Source: a virus
DNA: 49,542 nt
IMG/VR virus record: IMGVR_UViG_3300047476_001021
Span: 1 to 49,542 of that record
Direction: 5' to 3' (one strand)
Under the pieces are notes generated by a model. It was not told where the DNA came from. It made no database searches and saw nothing but the letters and a program-made list of their open reading frames with translations. Both the position numbers and the translations under genes were made by a program. This document shows, piece by piece, positions 16,002-23,132 of this stretch; within the stretch, counting starts at the first letter, position 1, and every line of letters begins with the position of its first letter.

Positions 16002-16677
16002 TGTACTAGACAAAGGATATGTTCGACTTGTTGACACTCTTGGCGATGATCTATCTATCGTTAATGCTGCTCGTGTTTCTTACGATAAGGAATCATCTGA
16101 ATTCACTGAAAAGGATGAACGTCTCATCGACTTTCTCATCCGTGAGGGTCACACGTCGCCATTTCGCCACGCTGCTCTTACGTTCGAAGTATACGCACCA
16201 CTGTTTGTTGCACGTCAATGGTGGAAGTATGCGGTAGCATCTACCCACGTTGATGATCAGAATGGATGGAATGAGTCCTCACGTCGTTATGTAACTGAGG
16301 ATGAAGAGTTTTATGTTCCTAACAAATATGAGTGGCGTAGTAAGCCAGAGAATAGTAAGCAGGGTAGCGGCGATCCAGTAGACAGTAAAACTGGTGACTA
16401 CTTTTATCACGAACTTCTCACAACTATTGATGATGGGGTTAAGTATTATCACAAAGCTATGGATGCAGGTGTTGCACCAGAACTTGCACGTTTGTTTCTT
16501 CCAGCATATGGAATGTATGTACGCTGGCGTTGGACGGTATCTTTGCAGGGTGTGCTAACATTCCTTGAACAGCGTATGGAACACGATGCCCAGTGGGAGA
16601 TACAGCAGTATGCTTTTGCCGTGAAGGATCTATCACACGGTGCATTCCCAGAAACATTTAAGGCATTGCACCAGTAA
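15988..16677 (+). CDS. thyX: Flavin-dependent thymidylate synthase
   Basis: 229 aa. Makes dTMP from dUMP using FAD and methylene-tetrahydrofolate. Seen: INAARVSY-like start (IVNAARVSYDKES), substrate loop FRHAALTFEVYAPLFVARQW, ThyX core NGWNESSRRYV, and the C-terminal ARLFLPAYGMYVRWRWTVSL. The ATG at 15988 overlaps groES; a TTG three bases earlier is less likely. Works with NrdEF and the deaminase in dNTP supply. Confidence 0.96.
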   Translation: MNKINVLDKGYVRLVDTLGDDLSIVNAARVSYDKESSEFTEKDERLIDFLIREGHTSPFRHAALTFEVYAPLFVARQWWKYAVASTHVDDQNGWNESSRRYVTEDEEFYVPNKYEWRSKPENSKQGSGDPVDSKTGDYFYHELLTTIDDGVKYYHKAMDAGVAPELARLFLPAYGMYVRWRWTVSLQGVLTFLEQRMEHDAQWEIQQYAFAVKDLSHGAFPETFKALHQ

Positions 16678-16682
16678 AAATT

Positions 16683-16759
16683 GGGGCAGTAGCATAACAG
16701 GTAAATGCAATACTCTTATAAGGTATCGATAGTGGGTTCAAGTCCCACCTGCCCTACCA
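16683..16759 (+). tRNA. tRNA-Ile(TAT)
   Basis: Acceptor GGGGCAG/CTGCCCT, anticodon arm ATACT-CTTATAA-GGTAT, T-arm GTGGG-TTCAAGT-CCCAC, encoded CCA. UAU reads AUA codons directly, a rare arrangement in bacteria. Confidence 0.88.
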
Positions 16760-16760
16760 A

Positions 16761-16833
16761 GCCCCTGTAGCTCAGAGGATAGAGCGTCGGACTTCTAATC
16801 CGTGCGTCGCAGGTTCGAATCCTGTCAGGGGTG
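16761..16833 (+). tRNA. tRNA-Arg(TCT)
   Basis: Acceptor GCCCCTG/CAGGGGT, anticodon loop CTTCTAA, T-arm GCAGG-TTCGAAT-CCTGT. Its last nine bases are antisense to the end of the leftward transferase gene. Confidence 0.93.
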
Positions 16834-17520
16834 CTCATAAGGTGAAGGATCAGGAAATAAATCCTTCAAGATAAAATCAAGCAAAAAGTCAAAGTTGGAA
16901 TCGTGACTAGATAGATACTGTAGGTCTTTAGCTACTAAATCATTAAACTTTCCTTTAAGTTCACTGTTACTATATACCTTAACATCATATGTTTCTTTGC
17001 CACCAACGTTATACATATTTCCATAGTACGATCTATGTAAGAATCCAGTATCTAAAATTGGCAAAAGCTTTTCTTTGTTCATAGGCATTGGCATATGAAG
17101 TTCGTAATCTAATATTGGTCTATCAAATCTTCTACCTAAATGCTTATATGTTTTGTTAAACAGTCTTTGATACCCATAGTTTGTTTGACCAGAATCTGCA
17201 TAATTTTCTAGTGCCTGTCTCATAGTGCCACCATAAAAATATTCAACCTGGTCTAGTTTTTTAATTGTAAAGAAATCATCATTCATAAGAACGAAGTCAT
17301 CACTTATTTCTGGAGTGTTGCAAGCAACCTTTAGCTGATTCCAAACATTGGCGTGGTTGTTCATACCAGTTGCTCGTACAGGAATAAAGTCACCTGTGTA
17401 CCAGTCTGGCTTTCCACCAACTACCCAGATACGACCCTCTGGTAAATTCTTCACGGTAGATCTAATTGAGTATCTTAACTCTTCATTGTCTCCAGGACGA
17501 CATACATAAACGTAATCCAA
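16825..17520 (-). CDS. Stealth-like sugar-phosphate transferase
   Basis: 231 aa. DNEELRYSIRSTVKNLPEGR and WVVGGKPDW match the first conserved region of Stealth-type hexose-1-phosphate transferases, and DDFVLMNDDFFTI matches the second (NDD). These enzymes build phosphosugar polymers. Here it could decorate virion or host surface glycans together with the other glycosyltransferases. Its 3' end runs 9 nt into the opposite-strand tRNA-Arg. Confidence 0.72.
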   Translation of the reverse strand: MDYVYVCRPGDNEELRYSIRSTVKNLPEGRIWVVGGKPDWYTGDFIPVRATGMNNHANVWNQLKVACNTPEISDDFVLMNDDFFTIKKLDQVEYFYGGTMRQALENYADSGQTNYGYQRLFNKTYKHLGRRFDRPILDYELHMPMPMNKEKLLPILDTGFLHRSYYGNMYNVGGKETYDVKVYSNSELKGKFNDLVAKDLQYLSSHDSNFDFLLDFILKDLFPDPSPYEHP

Positions 17521-17572
17521 TGTTTACATCCAATCTCTTTAGTCTATTATAACATTTGATATAATGGTTGTG

Positions 17573-17833
17573 ATGTCAATTACAGAACATTTACCAGCCC
17601 TTCAAAGGTATAAAGAAGAGAGCGGTTGTTCTGATTGTGGTCTTAGCTACCCACACTTTGTTTTAGAATTTGACCACAGACCAGGCGAACGTAAGTTTGG
17701 GAATGTCTATCGTGTACTCAAGAAGTACGGTGCTGAGAAAGCGTGGGCAGAGGTCAAGAAATGTGATGTAGTATGCTCAAACTGTCACAAGCTTAGAACA
17801 TACGAGAGAGAGCAACAGCTATTAGCCTCTTAG
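17573..17833 (+). CDS. HNH-like endonuclease
   Basis: 86 aa with zinc/HNH features: SGCSDCGLSYP, LEFDHRPGERKF (Asp-His) and CDVVCSNCHKLRTYE (Asn-Cys-His). This is a single-domain HNH nuclease, possibly mobile. I chose ATG 17573, 7 nt after TGA-TATAAT (17557-17565); the upstream ATG at 17564 lies within the -10 box itself. The 3' end overlaps the leftward gene at 17822. Confidence 0.75.
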   Translation: MSITEHLPALQRYKEESGCSDCGLSYPHFVLEFDHRPGERKFGNVYRVLKKYGAEKAWAEVKKCDVVCSNCHKLRTYEREQQLLAS

Positions 17834-18022
17834 GATACGGCTCAAAGCCCAGTCAAGCACTGCAACAGCAACGTGGTCACCACGTGAGTCTTTTTCTTGA
17901 ATAAGCTGTCTAATTTCTGTAAGAAACCTGGTACGCTCTTCCATTACTCCAGCCTCATAAAGTTCAATAAGATGGTTCTCAATAATTGTAATATGGGTTT
18001 TTCCATCTCTGCCAATATTCAT
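17822..18022 (-). CDS. Hypothetical small helical protein
   Basis: 66 aa, amphipathic helices (ENHLIELYEAGVMEERTRFL). Not recognised. On its strand TATACT lies exactly 6 nt before the ATG, so it should be leaderless, divergent from the gene at 18059. Confidence 0.65.
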   Translation of the reverse strand: MNIGRDGKTHITIIENHLIELYEAGVMEERTRFLTEIRQLIQEKDSRGDHVAVAVLDWALSRILRG

Positions 18023-18058
18023 ATACCAAGTATACAGTATTTCTGGTATACTTAGACT
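18023..18058. promoter_or_regulatory. Divergent face-to-face leaderless promoters
   Basis: 36 bp between two start codons hold two -10 boxes: TATACT on the minus strand at 18029-18034 and TGG-TATACT on the plus strand at 18044-18052. Each is 6 nt from its ATG. Confidence 0.7.
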
Positions 18059-18178
18059 ATGCAGTTTGAATATCCAATTTATCCAGATCGTACCTATCGC
18101 ATCGATGTTGATGGCGAAAAGTACTACATCACAGGTGAAAATCTCATTGCCCTTGTACTTGACAAATTGAGCGAGTAG
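18059..18178 (+). CDS. Small hypothetical protein
   Basis: 39 aa (starts MQFEYPIYPDRTYRIDVDG). Too short for database-style recognition, but supported by the exact TATACT-N6-ATG layout and by acidic composition like its neighbours. The next gene's -35 box lies inside it. Confidence 0.6.
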   Translation: MQFEYPIYPDRTYRIDVDGEKYYITGENLIALVLDKLSE

Positions 18179-18187
18179 TGGGATAAT
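18159..18187 (+). promoter_or_regulatory. Promoter overlapping the 18059 gene
   Basis: TTGACA 18159-18164, 17-bp spacer, GATAAT 18182-18187, six bases, then the ATG at 18194. Leaderless layout with a consensus -35. Confidence 0.8.
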
Positions 18188-18193
18188 AGGGGT

Positions 18194-18436
18194 ATGAGAA
18201 AAATATTTATACCAACACCTCGTAATCTTAGGCGTAGAGACGAGCTAATGAAAAAGCTTGGTGCTCGTGAGATGAAAGAGCGTCTTGTCGATCTTGTAGA
18301 GAGCCGAATGGAAAACGGAATTATTGAGATTGAAGATGCGTATAAGCAGGGACACCCAAACACAGGAGACTATCTCAGTGGTGCTGTTGCTGCGTGTAAT
18401 GCAATTATCAGAACAATTAGAAAGGGAGACTTCTAA
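18194..18436 (+). CDS. Hypothetical basic small protein
   Basis: 80 aa. Basic N-terminus (MRKIFIPTPRNLRRRDELMK), then helices (MENGIIEIEDAYKQGH). Not recognised; C-terminal ISGAVAACNAIIRTI-like end (LSGAVAACNAIIRTIRKGDF) resembles the Cys/Ala tails of the small proteins at 20.8-21.2 kb. Leaderless start. Stop overlaps the next ATG (TAATG). Confidence 0.7.
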   Translation: MRKIFIPTPRNLRRRDELMKKLGAREMKERLVDLVESRMENGIIEIEDAYKQGHPNTGDYLSGAVAACNAIIRTIRKGDF

Positions 18437-18645
18437 TGAATGGCTATGTAAGTGTTGACCTGACAGATCTTAAGCAGGAACAAAAAGCTATTATTAATGC
18501 AGTAATTAATGAGGGAAGAATGCGACGTAACGACGAAGTACTAGAAAAGATTGAGCGTAAGATTACTGAGGCATATGCTCAGGATAATCGTGACTTGGTT
18601 GAGTTCCTTGAGGAGCTAATCAGGGACCTTGAACTTGATATGTAA
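18436..18645 (+). CDS. Hypothetical small helical protein
   Basis: 69 aa, highly charged and helical (VLEKIERKITEAYAQDN). Not recognised. Coupled to the preceding gene by TAATG. Confidence 0.65.
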   Translation: MNGYVSVDLTDLKQEQKAIINAVINEGRMRRNDEVLEKIERKITEAYAQDNRDLVEFLEELIRDLELDM

Positions 18646-18715
18646 GAAACACCGTGTCCCCTACCGTGGGGGGTACTGCAGAATCTGTTATGAAGAAAGG
18701 CAGAAACGTGGCTAA
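18635..18715 (+). CDS. Tiny zinc-knuckle protein (tentative)
   Basis: 26-aa frame from TTG 18635, overlapping the previous gene. It holds a compact metal-site pattern, CKKH then CRIC (MICKKHRVPYRGGYCRIC). Weak RBS. The cysteine spacing argues for coding, but the size keeps this tentative. Confidence 0.4.
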   Translation: MICKKHRVPYRGGYCRICYEERQKRG

Positions 18716-18812
18716 GACAATTGTACATTTCGGATCTCCAGATGGAACTACCTATGGTGAGACTAAAAAGATTATTATCGTAAAGGAAACACGTGGCGAA
18801 CACACAAGTTGA
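18708..18812 (+). CDS. Small hypothetical protein
   Basis: 34 aa from GTG 18708 with AAAGG upstream (an in-frame ATG at 18690 would add six residues). Beta-rich (KTIVHFGSPDGTTYGETKK). Overlaps the next gene by 20 nt. Confidence 0.5.
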   Translation: MAKTIVHFGSPDGTTYGETKKIIIVKETRGEHTS

Positions 18813-19041
18813 GATGCGTGTAGGCGGAAGCATTATTAATGTCTTGCACATAGCTCGTATCGAAGGTACTTCAGATAAGCACTCTATCAATACGTATGTT
18901 GCAGGATTCCGTCGTCCAGGAGAACAGCCAGACTGGTATGCCGATGATATGGTAGAGTTTGAGCACCAATATGGCAACGGCATCGAAGAATTAGTTCGCA
19001 GAGCACTAAATGCAATTAAGGAGAATAATGAACTTGGATAA
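18793..19041 (+). CDS. Hypothetical protein
   Basis: 82 aa from GTG 18793 with AAAGGA upstream. Beta-rich start (VEMRVGGSIINVLHIARIEG), then YADDMVEFEHQYG and a helical end. Not recognised. Overlaps both neighbours. Confidence 0.65.
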   Translation: MANTQVEMRVGGSIINVLHIARIEGTSDKHSINTYVAGFRRPGEQPDWYADDMVEFEHQYGNGIEELVRRALNAIKENNELG

Positions 19042-19360
19042 GTTTGAGGCAGATGCTTCACAGATCTACAATGAAGCACTAGCAGTCTTAGTTAAGAAAC
19101 AGATGGACTATGGACCAAAGAACATTGCAGATGCTCCAGGAGGACCACTCAATGGTCTTCGTGTGCGTATGCACGACAAGATGTCTCGCATCAATCATCT
19201 GATCGATAATGGGGCAGACCCAGAGAATGAGGCACTAATTGATTCGTTCCTTGATATGATGAACTATGCCGCTATTGGACAGATGGTTCTGCTTGGCAAA
19301 TGGTCTGGAACTAAAGAGGGTGGCTCTAAGTCTTCTCACTGTAAGTGTGATAAGAAGTGA
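19028..19360 (+). CDS. DUF1599 / nucleotide-modification-associated domain 1 protein
   Basis: 110 aa. Core pattern matches the Nmad1/DUF1599 group found in phages: YNEALAVLVKKQMDYGPKN, then GLRVRMHDKMSRINHL and IDSFLDMMNYAAIGQM. Family members have been linked by context to modified-nucleotide metabolism. ATG 19028 has AAGGAG. Stop overlaps the next start (GTGA). Confidence 0.75.
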   Translation: MNLDKFEADASQIYNEALAVLVKKQMDYGPKNIADAPGGPLNGLRVRMHDKMSRINHLIDNGADPENEALIDSFLDMMNYAAIGQMVLLGKWSGTKEGGSKSSHCKCDKK

Positions 19361-19485
19361 CAGAGATAGAGCATACAGAAACAAAACAAATAGTCTTGGT
19401 TGATATTGTTGCATATAACGGAATCTGGTTAATGGCAAGCGATGGATATCAATACGATATGAGACATTGGAGAAGAATTGACTGA
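19357..19485 (+). CDS. Small hypothetical protein
   Basis: 42 aa from GTG 19357 (GTGA overlap). Beta-strand pattern IVLVDIVAYNGIWLMASDGY with a Trp/Arg end, like a mini SH3 strand pair. Not recognised. Confidence 0.55.
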   Translation: MTEIEHTETKQIVLVDIVAYNGIWLMASDGYQYDMRHWRRID

Positions 19486-19660
19486 TAGAAAAACACGCAG
19501 GGACAATGAAAAGATCCTTGAGACAGTAAGGCGTAAGGCTAAGAAGGATATGGCAGATTGGATTTTAGAAATTGACCGTGTGCCAACTCAGGCAGAGATT
19601 CTTGCTTTTCAGGCAGGGTATGTTTCTGGAATGAACAGAGGAGCAAACAATGCAGAATAA
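19478..19660 (+). CDS. Small helical hypothetical protein
   Basis: 60 aa from TTG 19478 with GGAGA upstream; overlaps the previous stop by 8 nt. Basic N-terminus, then a helix (ADWILEIDRVPTQAEILAFQ). Unknown function. Confidence 0.6.
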   Translation: MTDRKTRRDNEKILETVRRKAKKDMADWILEIDRVPTQAEILAFQAGYVSGMNRGANNAE

Positions 19661-19952
19661 GGTAGAGATTAAATACGTAGGTGAAACTGACAACTGGGAA
19701 ATGACAGTATGGAGTGACATTATTGGAAGACAGGTTGTAAGTCTTTCTACTGATCAGGCTATGATGGTTGCACTTGCTATTGGTATTGCAAAGGATGCAG
19801 GTAAGACTGAGGGGTACTCAAAGGCTAAGAAGAAATACAAGGCTATTGAAAAGTTATCTACTTGGAAGATCCCAAACTCAGCATTCCTACCTTGGGAAGA
19901 TGCAGAGATTCCAATGAGTTGGAAAGATAAACTGAGTGGTCCAAACTCATAA
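19650..19952 (+). CDS. Hypothetical protein
   Basis: 100 aa. Beta-strands (EIKYVGETDNWEMTVWSDII), a helix with VALAIGIAKDAGKTEGYSKA and a Lys-rich middle. Unknown. Overlaps the previous gene by 11 nt. Confidence 0.65.
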   Translation: MQNKVEIKYVGETDNWEMTVWSDIIGRQVVSLSTDQAMMVALAIGIAKDAGKTEGYSKAKKKYKAIEKLSTWKIPNSAFLPWEDAEIPMSWKDKLSGPNS

Positions 19953-20079
19953 CTATCTTGAGTGTGTATGCGGTACAGTGTGTACTAATATGATTAAGCC
20001 AGAACAAATACACGACTTCTGGGAGGCACACGAAGAATGCTACACACTTGACAAGGAAGACCCCAAGCTGTATAATTGA
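19936..20079 (+). CDS. Small Cys-containing protein
   Basis: 47 aa from GTG 19936, overlapping the previous gene. HNYLECVCGTVCT provides His and three Cys in a possible metal site; the rest is acidic (DFWEAHEECYTLDKED). The promoter of the next gene is inside its 3' end. Confidence 0.5.
   Translation: MVQTHNYLECVCGTVCTNMIKPEQIHDFWEAHEECYTLDKEDPKLYN
20048..20076 (+). promoter_or_regulatory. Consensus promoter, leaderless layout
   Basis: TTGACA 20048-20053, 17-bp spacer, TATAAT 20071-20076, six bases, ATG at 20083. Confidence 0.88.
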
Positions 20080-20082
20080 TGT

Positions 20083-20799
20083 ATGAGAGACATCAAAACG
20101 TTTGCAGACCTGTTGTGGTATCTTCAGGAATCAAAGCGAGCACAGTCACCTAAGACACAGGCTGTCCTCAAGATTCTAGGAGACAACCCTACAGGTCTCT
20201 TTCGTTGTTGCCTTCGTGCTACGCTACACGAGCAGGGTATCGATGTAGGGCAACCTGCAGCACAGATCCGTGATCTCCGTAGTGCTGGTGTCAATATCCC
20301 TAAGCAGCCTAGCAAGGGATACTGTGAGACACATAACCGTGTAGATACTCTGGATATGATTGACACTCCATACCTGACTGGTAACGAGTATGCACGAGCC
20401 AATTACTCGCCCAAAGAGATTAAGGCTATCCAGTCATTACTTGGTGAGACAGATGCTTTCACGATGATCAAGACCAGCACACAGCTTGAGGTGGACCACC
20501 GTATTCCTGTTGGTCGTATGATGCTGTCTGAAGAGGACATTGAGAAAAAGGTAGACGTTACAGATTTTGAGGCGGTAAACAAACAGTACCAACTCCTTAC
20601 TAGAGAAACCAACCTATACAAATCACGTATCTGTGAACGCTGTGTAGAGACAGACACCAAGCCATCAGTATTCCTTGGTATCCCTGTCCCCAAGTCTGCT
20701 GGTGGAGGACAACCATTTGTAGAGGGAAAGAATGACTGCTCGTCCTGCCCATTCGCATTCCCTGAAAAGTTTAGAAGCAAATTAGTATACGTAGATTAG
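20083..20799 (+). CDS. HNH-type endonuclease (restriction-like)
   Basis: 238 aa. The N-terminal 60-80 residues look like a winged-helix DNA-binding region (TLHEQGIDVGQPAAQIRDLR). The middle has LEVDHRIPVGRM (Asp-His of the HNH/beta-beta-alpha-metal motif) and YQLLTRETNLYKSRICERC. A C-terminal Cys pair CSSC completes two zinc sites. The layout resembles HNH Type II restriction enzymes more than small homing HNHs, but no methyltransferase is adjacent. Leaderless start from a consensus promoter. Confidence 0.72.
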   Translation: MRDIKTFADLLWYLQESKRAQSPKTQAVLKILGDNPTGLFRCCLRATLHEQGIDVGQPAAQIRDLRSAGVNIPKQPSKGYCETHNRVDTLDMIDTPYLTGNEYARANYSPKEIKAIQSLLGETDAFTMIKTSTQLEVDHRIPVGRMMLSEEDIEKKVDVTDFEAVNKQYQLLTRETNLYKSRICERCVETDTKPSVFLGIPVPKSAGGGQPFVEGKNDCSSCPFAFPEKFRSKLVYVD

Positions 20800-20807
20800 G
20801 AGAAATA

Positions 20808-21005
20808 ATGGACGAAACAGCAGCTTATCACATAGCACACGGAGCAGGTATTGCTAAAGGCGTGAAGATGGAGCGTGAACGGATCATTGCACTACTAGAC
20901 TTAGAACATTCTGAGTACACATATCAACACCAAGAAAACAAGGGAGTATATATTGATGATTGTTCTGCTTGTTTTGCTATTGCTATTATAAAGGGAGAGG
21001 ACTAA
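20808..21005 (+). CDS. Small hypothetical protein, tandem paralogue 1
   Basis: 65 aa. Shares ERxRIIxLLxxEH...Y...DxxxCxAIAxIKG with the next gene, so the two are a tandem duplication. Contains MERERIIALLDLEHSEY and DCSACFAIAIIKGED. Function unknown. GGAGAAAT before the ATG. Confidence 0.7.
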   Translation: MDETAAYHIAHGAGIAKGVKMERERIIALLDLEHSEYTYQHQENKGVYIDDCSACFAIAIIKGED

Positions 21006-21184
21006 TGGCTAGTCCAGAGATCGAACAACTCCAAGAAGCAATGGAGCTAGGTGCATATCGTGAACGTCAACGTATCATTACACTGCTCAACCACGAGTAT
21101 TGGCATCACATTAGCTATCTTTCAGACATTCATTACGATTGCCTAATGTGTGAGGCTATCGCACTTATCAAGGGGGATAACTAA
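21005..21184 (+). CDS. Small hypothetical protein, tandem paralogue 2
   Basis: 59 aa. Contains ERQRIITLLNHEYWH and CLMCEAIALIKGDN, aligning with the preceding gene. The conserved His and Cys residues could form a metal site. Coupled on both sides by TAATG. Confidence 0.7.
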   Translation: MASPEIEQLQEAMELGAYRERQRIITLLNHEYWHHISYLSDIHYDCLMCEAIALIKGDN

Positions 21185-21369
21185 TGGCAGTAATCTATTG
21201 CGATAACTGTGAGCTTGGTGTACACCATACCGATATCTGTTGGGGTGGCAAGAACGGAAAGCCACGTCTTACAAAACAAGAACACAGAAACCTTACCATT
21301 AGATACTGGACCATTGCAATAGGCATAGTAGTTGCAATTGATGCAATAGTCCTTTTTCTGGTGAAATAA
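21184..21369 (+). CDS. Small zinc-knuckle membrane protein
   Basis: 61 aa. N-terminal CDNCELGVHHTDIC may bind metal; C-terminal membrane helix IAIGIVVAIDAIVLFLV. Not recognised. Follows by TAATG overlap. Confidence 0.65.
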   Translation: MAVIYCDNCELGVHHTDICWGGKNGKPRLTKQEHRNLTIRYWTIAIGIVVAIDAIVLFLVK

Positions 21370-21404
21370 ATTCGGCGGAAAAGTTCGGCGGTATAGAGTG
21401 ACAA

Positions 21405-21436
21405 CGCTTGACAAACAAGCGAGTAAACGATATAAT
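21405..21436 (+). promoter_or_regulatory. Promoter with operator-like inverted repeat on the -35 box
   Basis: TTGACA 21408-21413, 17-bp spacer, TATAAT 21431-21436. The -35 box is embedded in the perfect inverted repeat CGCTTG-ACAAA-CAAGCG (21405-21421). A direct repeat TTCGGCGG lies about 20-40 bp upstream. Confidence 0.75.
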
Positions 21437-21461
21437 AGATATAACAAACAAAGGAGACACA

Positions 21462-21686
21462 TTGGCAGTTAAGAAAACATTCGAAGCATTTGATGCTCGT
21501 GGATGGCGAAAGCACGGAAACAATGAGCGTTTCATTACGCTCTACGTACAGGGACATCACGGAGCAGTTCAGCACGATCTCTCATTGGCAGAGGTTGTAG
21601 AGCTTCAGGAACTTCTTCAGCGAGCAGTAGCTCAGTCTGGTGAAGAGCCTAAGAATCCTGGTTCGTGGGATATCGAACCTTTCTAA
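21462..21686 (+). CDS. Hypothetical protein
   Basis: 74 aa from TTG 21462 with GGAGA upstream, downstream of its own consensus promoter. FEAFDARGWRKHGNNERF, then HDLSLAEVVELQELLQRAVA (amphipathic helix). An upstream TTG at 21408 lies inside the promoter and is rejected. Last rightward gene before the non-coding junction. Confidence 0.7.
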   Translation: MAVKKTFEAFDARGWRKHGNNERFITLYVQGHHGAVQHDLSLAEVVELQELLQRAVAQSGEEPKNPGSWDIEPF

Positions 21687-22554
21687 GTCGGAGGTAGACG
21701 CACCACAAAAGTGGGGGGTATCAGAAATGGTATCCCCCATTACCTATATAACATATAACCTATAGTACATAGAATCCCCTATATAAACAGATGGTTTTGA
21801 GCTTATAGGACATTGTGACATCAGGAGATAGACCTCGTTACAGCTCATTCTGACGTGTCTGAGACAGTGTTTTATGCTGATTTTGACAATAAAGATCTTA
21901 CTGATATAAAAAATATGTGACTGAAAGAGATATGTTGGAATAGTGTTTGTGTAATGGAGCCCTATATATGGGGGCTTCGTAATCTTTTCACCACAACATA
22001 TGCCCCTTGACAAACATCCAAACATATGCTACATCCCCATCCCAAACACTATATCTAGTATCTACCCTCCCCGAACACCACAATATGTAGTATTTAACCA
22101 TATAAAAACACATTGTTTTTTGTCCAAAACATAACAATTTGGTATCAAAAATGTACAAAATGTACAACTTTCTGGGATTTTTTCAAGAAGGATCGTAATG
22201 TCTTTTTACTATAGGTGTTTTATCTTATATAGGTAATTAGGTACACTTCTCGCTGCCCCCAAACATCTGTACCAAACAATCCTATTAGACATCTGCACAT
22301 TTCGGGGGTATCAAACAGAGGATCGTAATCCCTATAGGTATATACACTATATAGGTAATAGACAGTACTTCCTGATACCGTCCAAACTTTCTGGGATTTT
22401 TTGAAGAGGGTTCGTAATGTCTAAATTTGGGGAAAAATATTTGGGGATCGTAATGGTTTGTTCGTAAAGGTGTTTGTTAGTATGTTATGACAAAGTTGCG
22501 CACCACCTGGGGATAACTCTGTTGATAAGAGCTACCCCCTGTGGGGAATGATTA
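21687..22554. other. Non-coding junction with degenerate repeats
   Basis: 868 bp with no convincing gene, between convergent units. Two copies of a 33-bp imperfect repeat begin CTTTCTGGGATTTTTT (about 22167 and 22387). A motif GGATCGTAATG or GTTCGTAATG recurs near 22192, 22320, 22410 and 22442, with ACTATATAGGTAAT-like blocks near 22230 and 22345. GAGCCC/GGGGCTT near 21957 can form a hairpin. Near 22508-22528 are two DnaA-box-like sites (TGGGGATAA, TGTTGATAA). Could be 3'-end, origin or packaging sequence. Confidence 0.6.
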
Positions 22555-22821
22555 CTAGTCTGTAGACTCTGCCATTAGGACATCATCAAGGGTCTCAAAT
22601 CCTGTATCATCTACACCGACACCAGCAAGGAACAGGTCGAAGGTTTCGTTGATAAATCCCTCTGCTGTTTCTGTGGACTGAACAATGCCCTCGCTGATTG
22701 CGTAAGCCAGAGGCAGACCCATATCGTTGTATGAAATAAAGTCTTGGAACTCTTCATCATTACGATAGTTGAGCCACAGGTCAGCAAGAATAACTGTCTT
22801 GTTCTCAAAACTAGTAGTCAT
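22555..22821 (-). CDS. Hypothetical acidic protein
   Basis: 88 aa, strongly acidic (NYRNDEEFQDFISYNDMG, GVGVDDTGFETLDDVLMAES). Unknown. AAAGG upstream; overlaps the previous leftward gene by 11 nt. Last gene of the leftward block. Confidence 0.7.
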   Translation of the reverse strand: MTTSFENKTVILADLWLNYRNDEEFQDFISYNDMGLPLAYAISEGIVQSTETAEGFINETFDLFLAGVGVDDTGFETLDDVLMAESTD

Positions 22822-23005
22822 AGTGTGTTACCTTTTCTTCCTCGTTGTATGTTTCCAGCAGGTCAGCCATTAGCAGAATACGATTGATTGCGACATTGGG
22901 TGAAATCTGTTTGATGTAGAAAGCCACATAATCCAAATCCAATCGCAAGTCTGAAATCAAATCACCAATCCGCTTGGCTACTTTCTCTTCGTCTGATATT
23001 GCCAT
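22811..23005 (-). CDS. Hypothetical small helical protein
   Basis: 64 aa, helical, acidic (EEKVAKRIGDLISDLRLDLD). GAGGAG upstream of the ATG and an extended -10 (TGG-TAAAAT at about 23025-23033). Unknown. Confidence 0.65.
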   Translation of the reverse strand: MAISDEEKVAKRIGDLISDLRLDLDYVAFYIKQISPNVAINRILLMADLLETYNEEEKVTHYDY

Positions 23006-23132
23006 TTATTACTCCTCAATCCATTTTACCAGAAGTGGGGGTAGAACGCAAGTGCTGAAAGGAAAAAGCATCATTGCATCCTACCCCCTTGTTTGTAGAC
23101 GGAACCCCCATTCATCGTCTACTCATCTACCA

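Noticed and set aside
21708-21745. Rho-independent terminator after the 21462 gene
   Set aside because: Only GGGGG/CCCCC pairs, with a 15-nt loop and no T-run; too weak to list as a feature.
21687-22554. Hidden small genes in the long gap
   Set aside because: The ATGs seen (for example after TTGACA..TATAAA near 21890) run into stops within a few codons.
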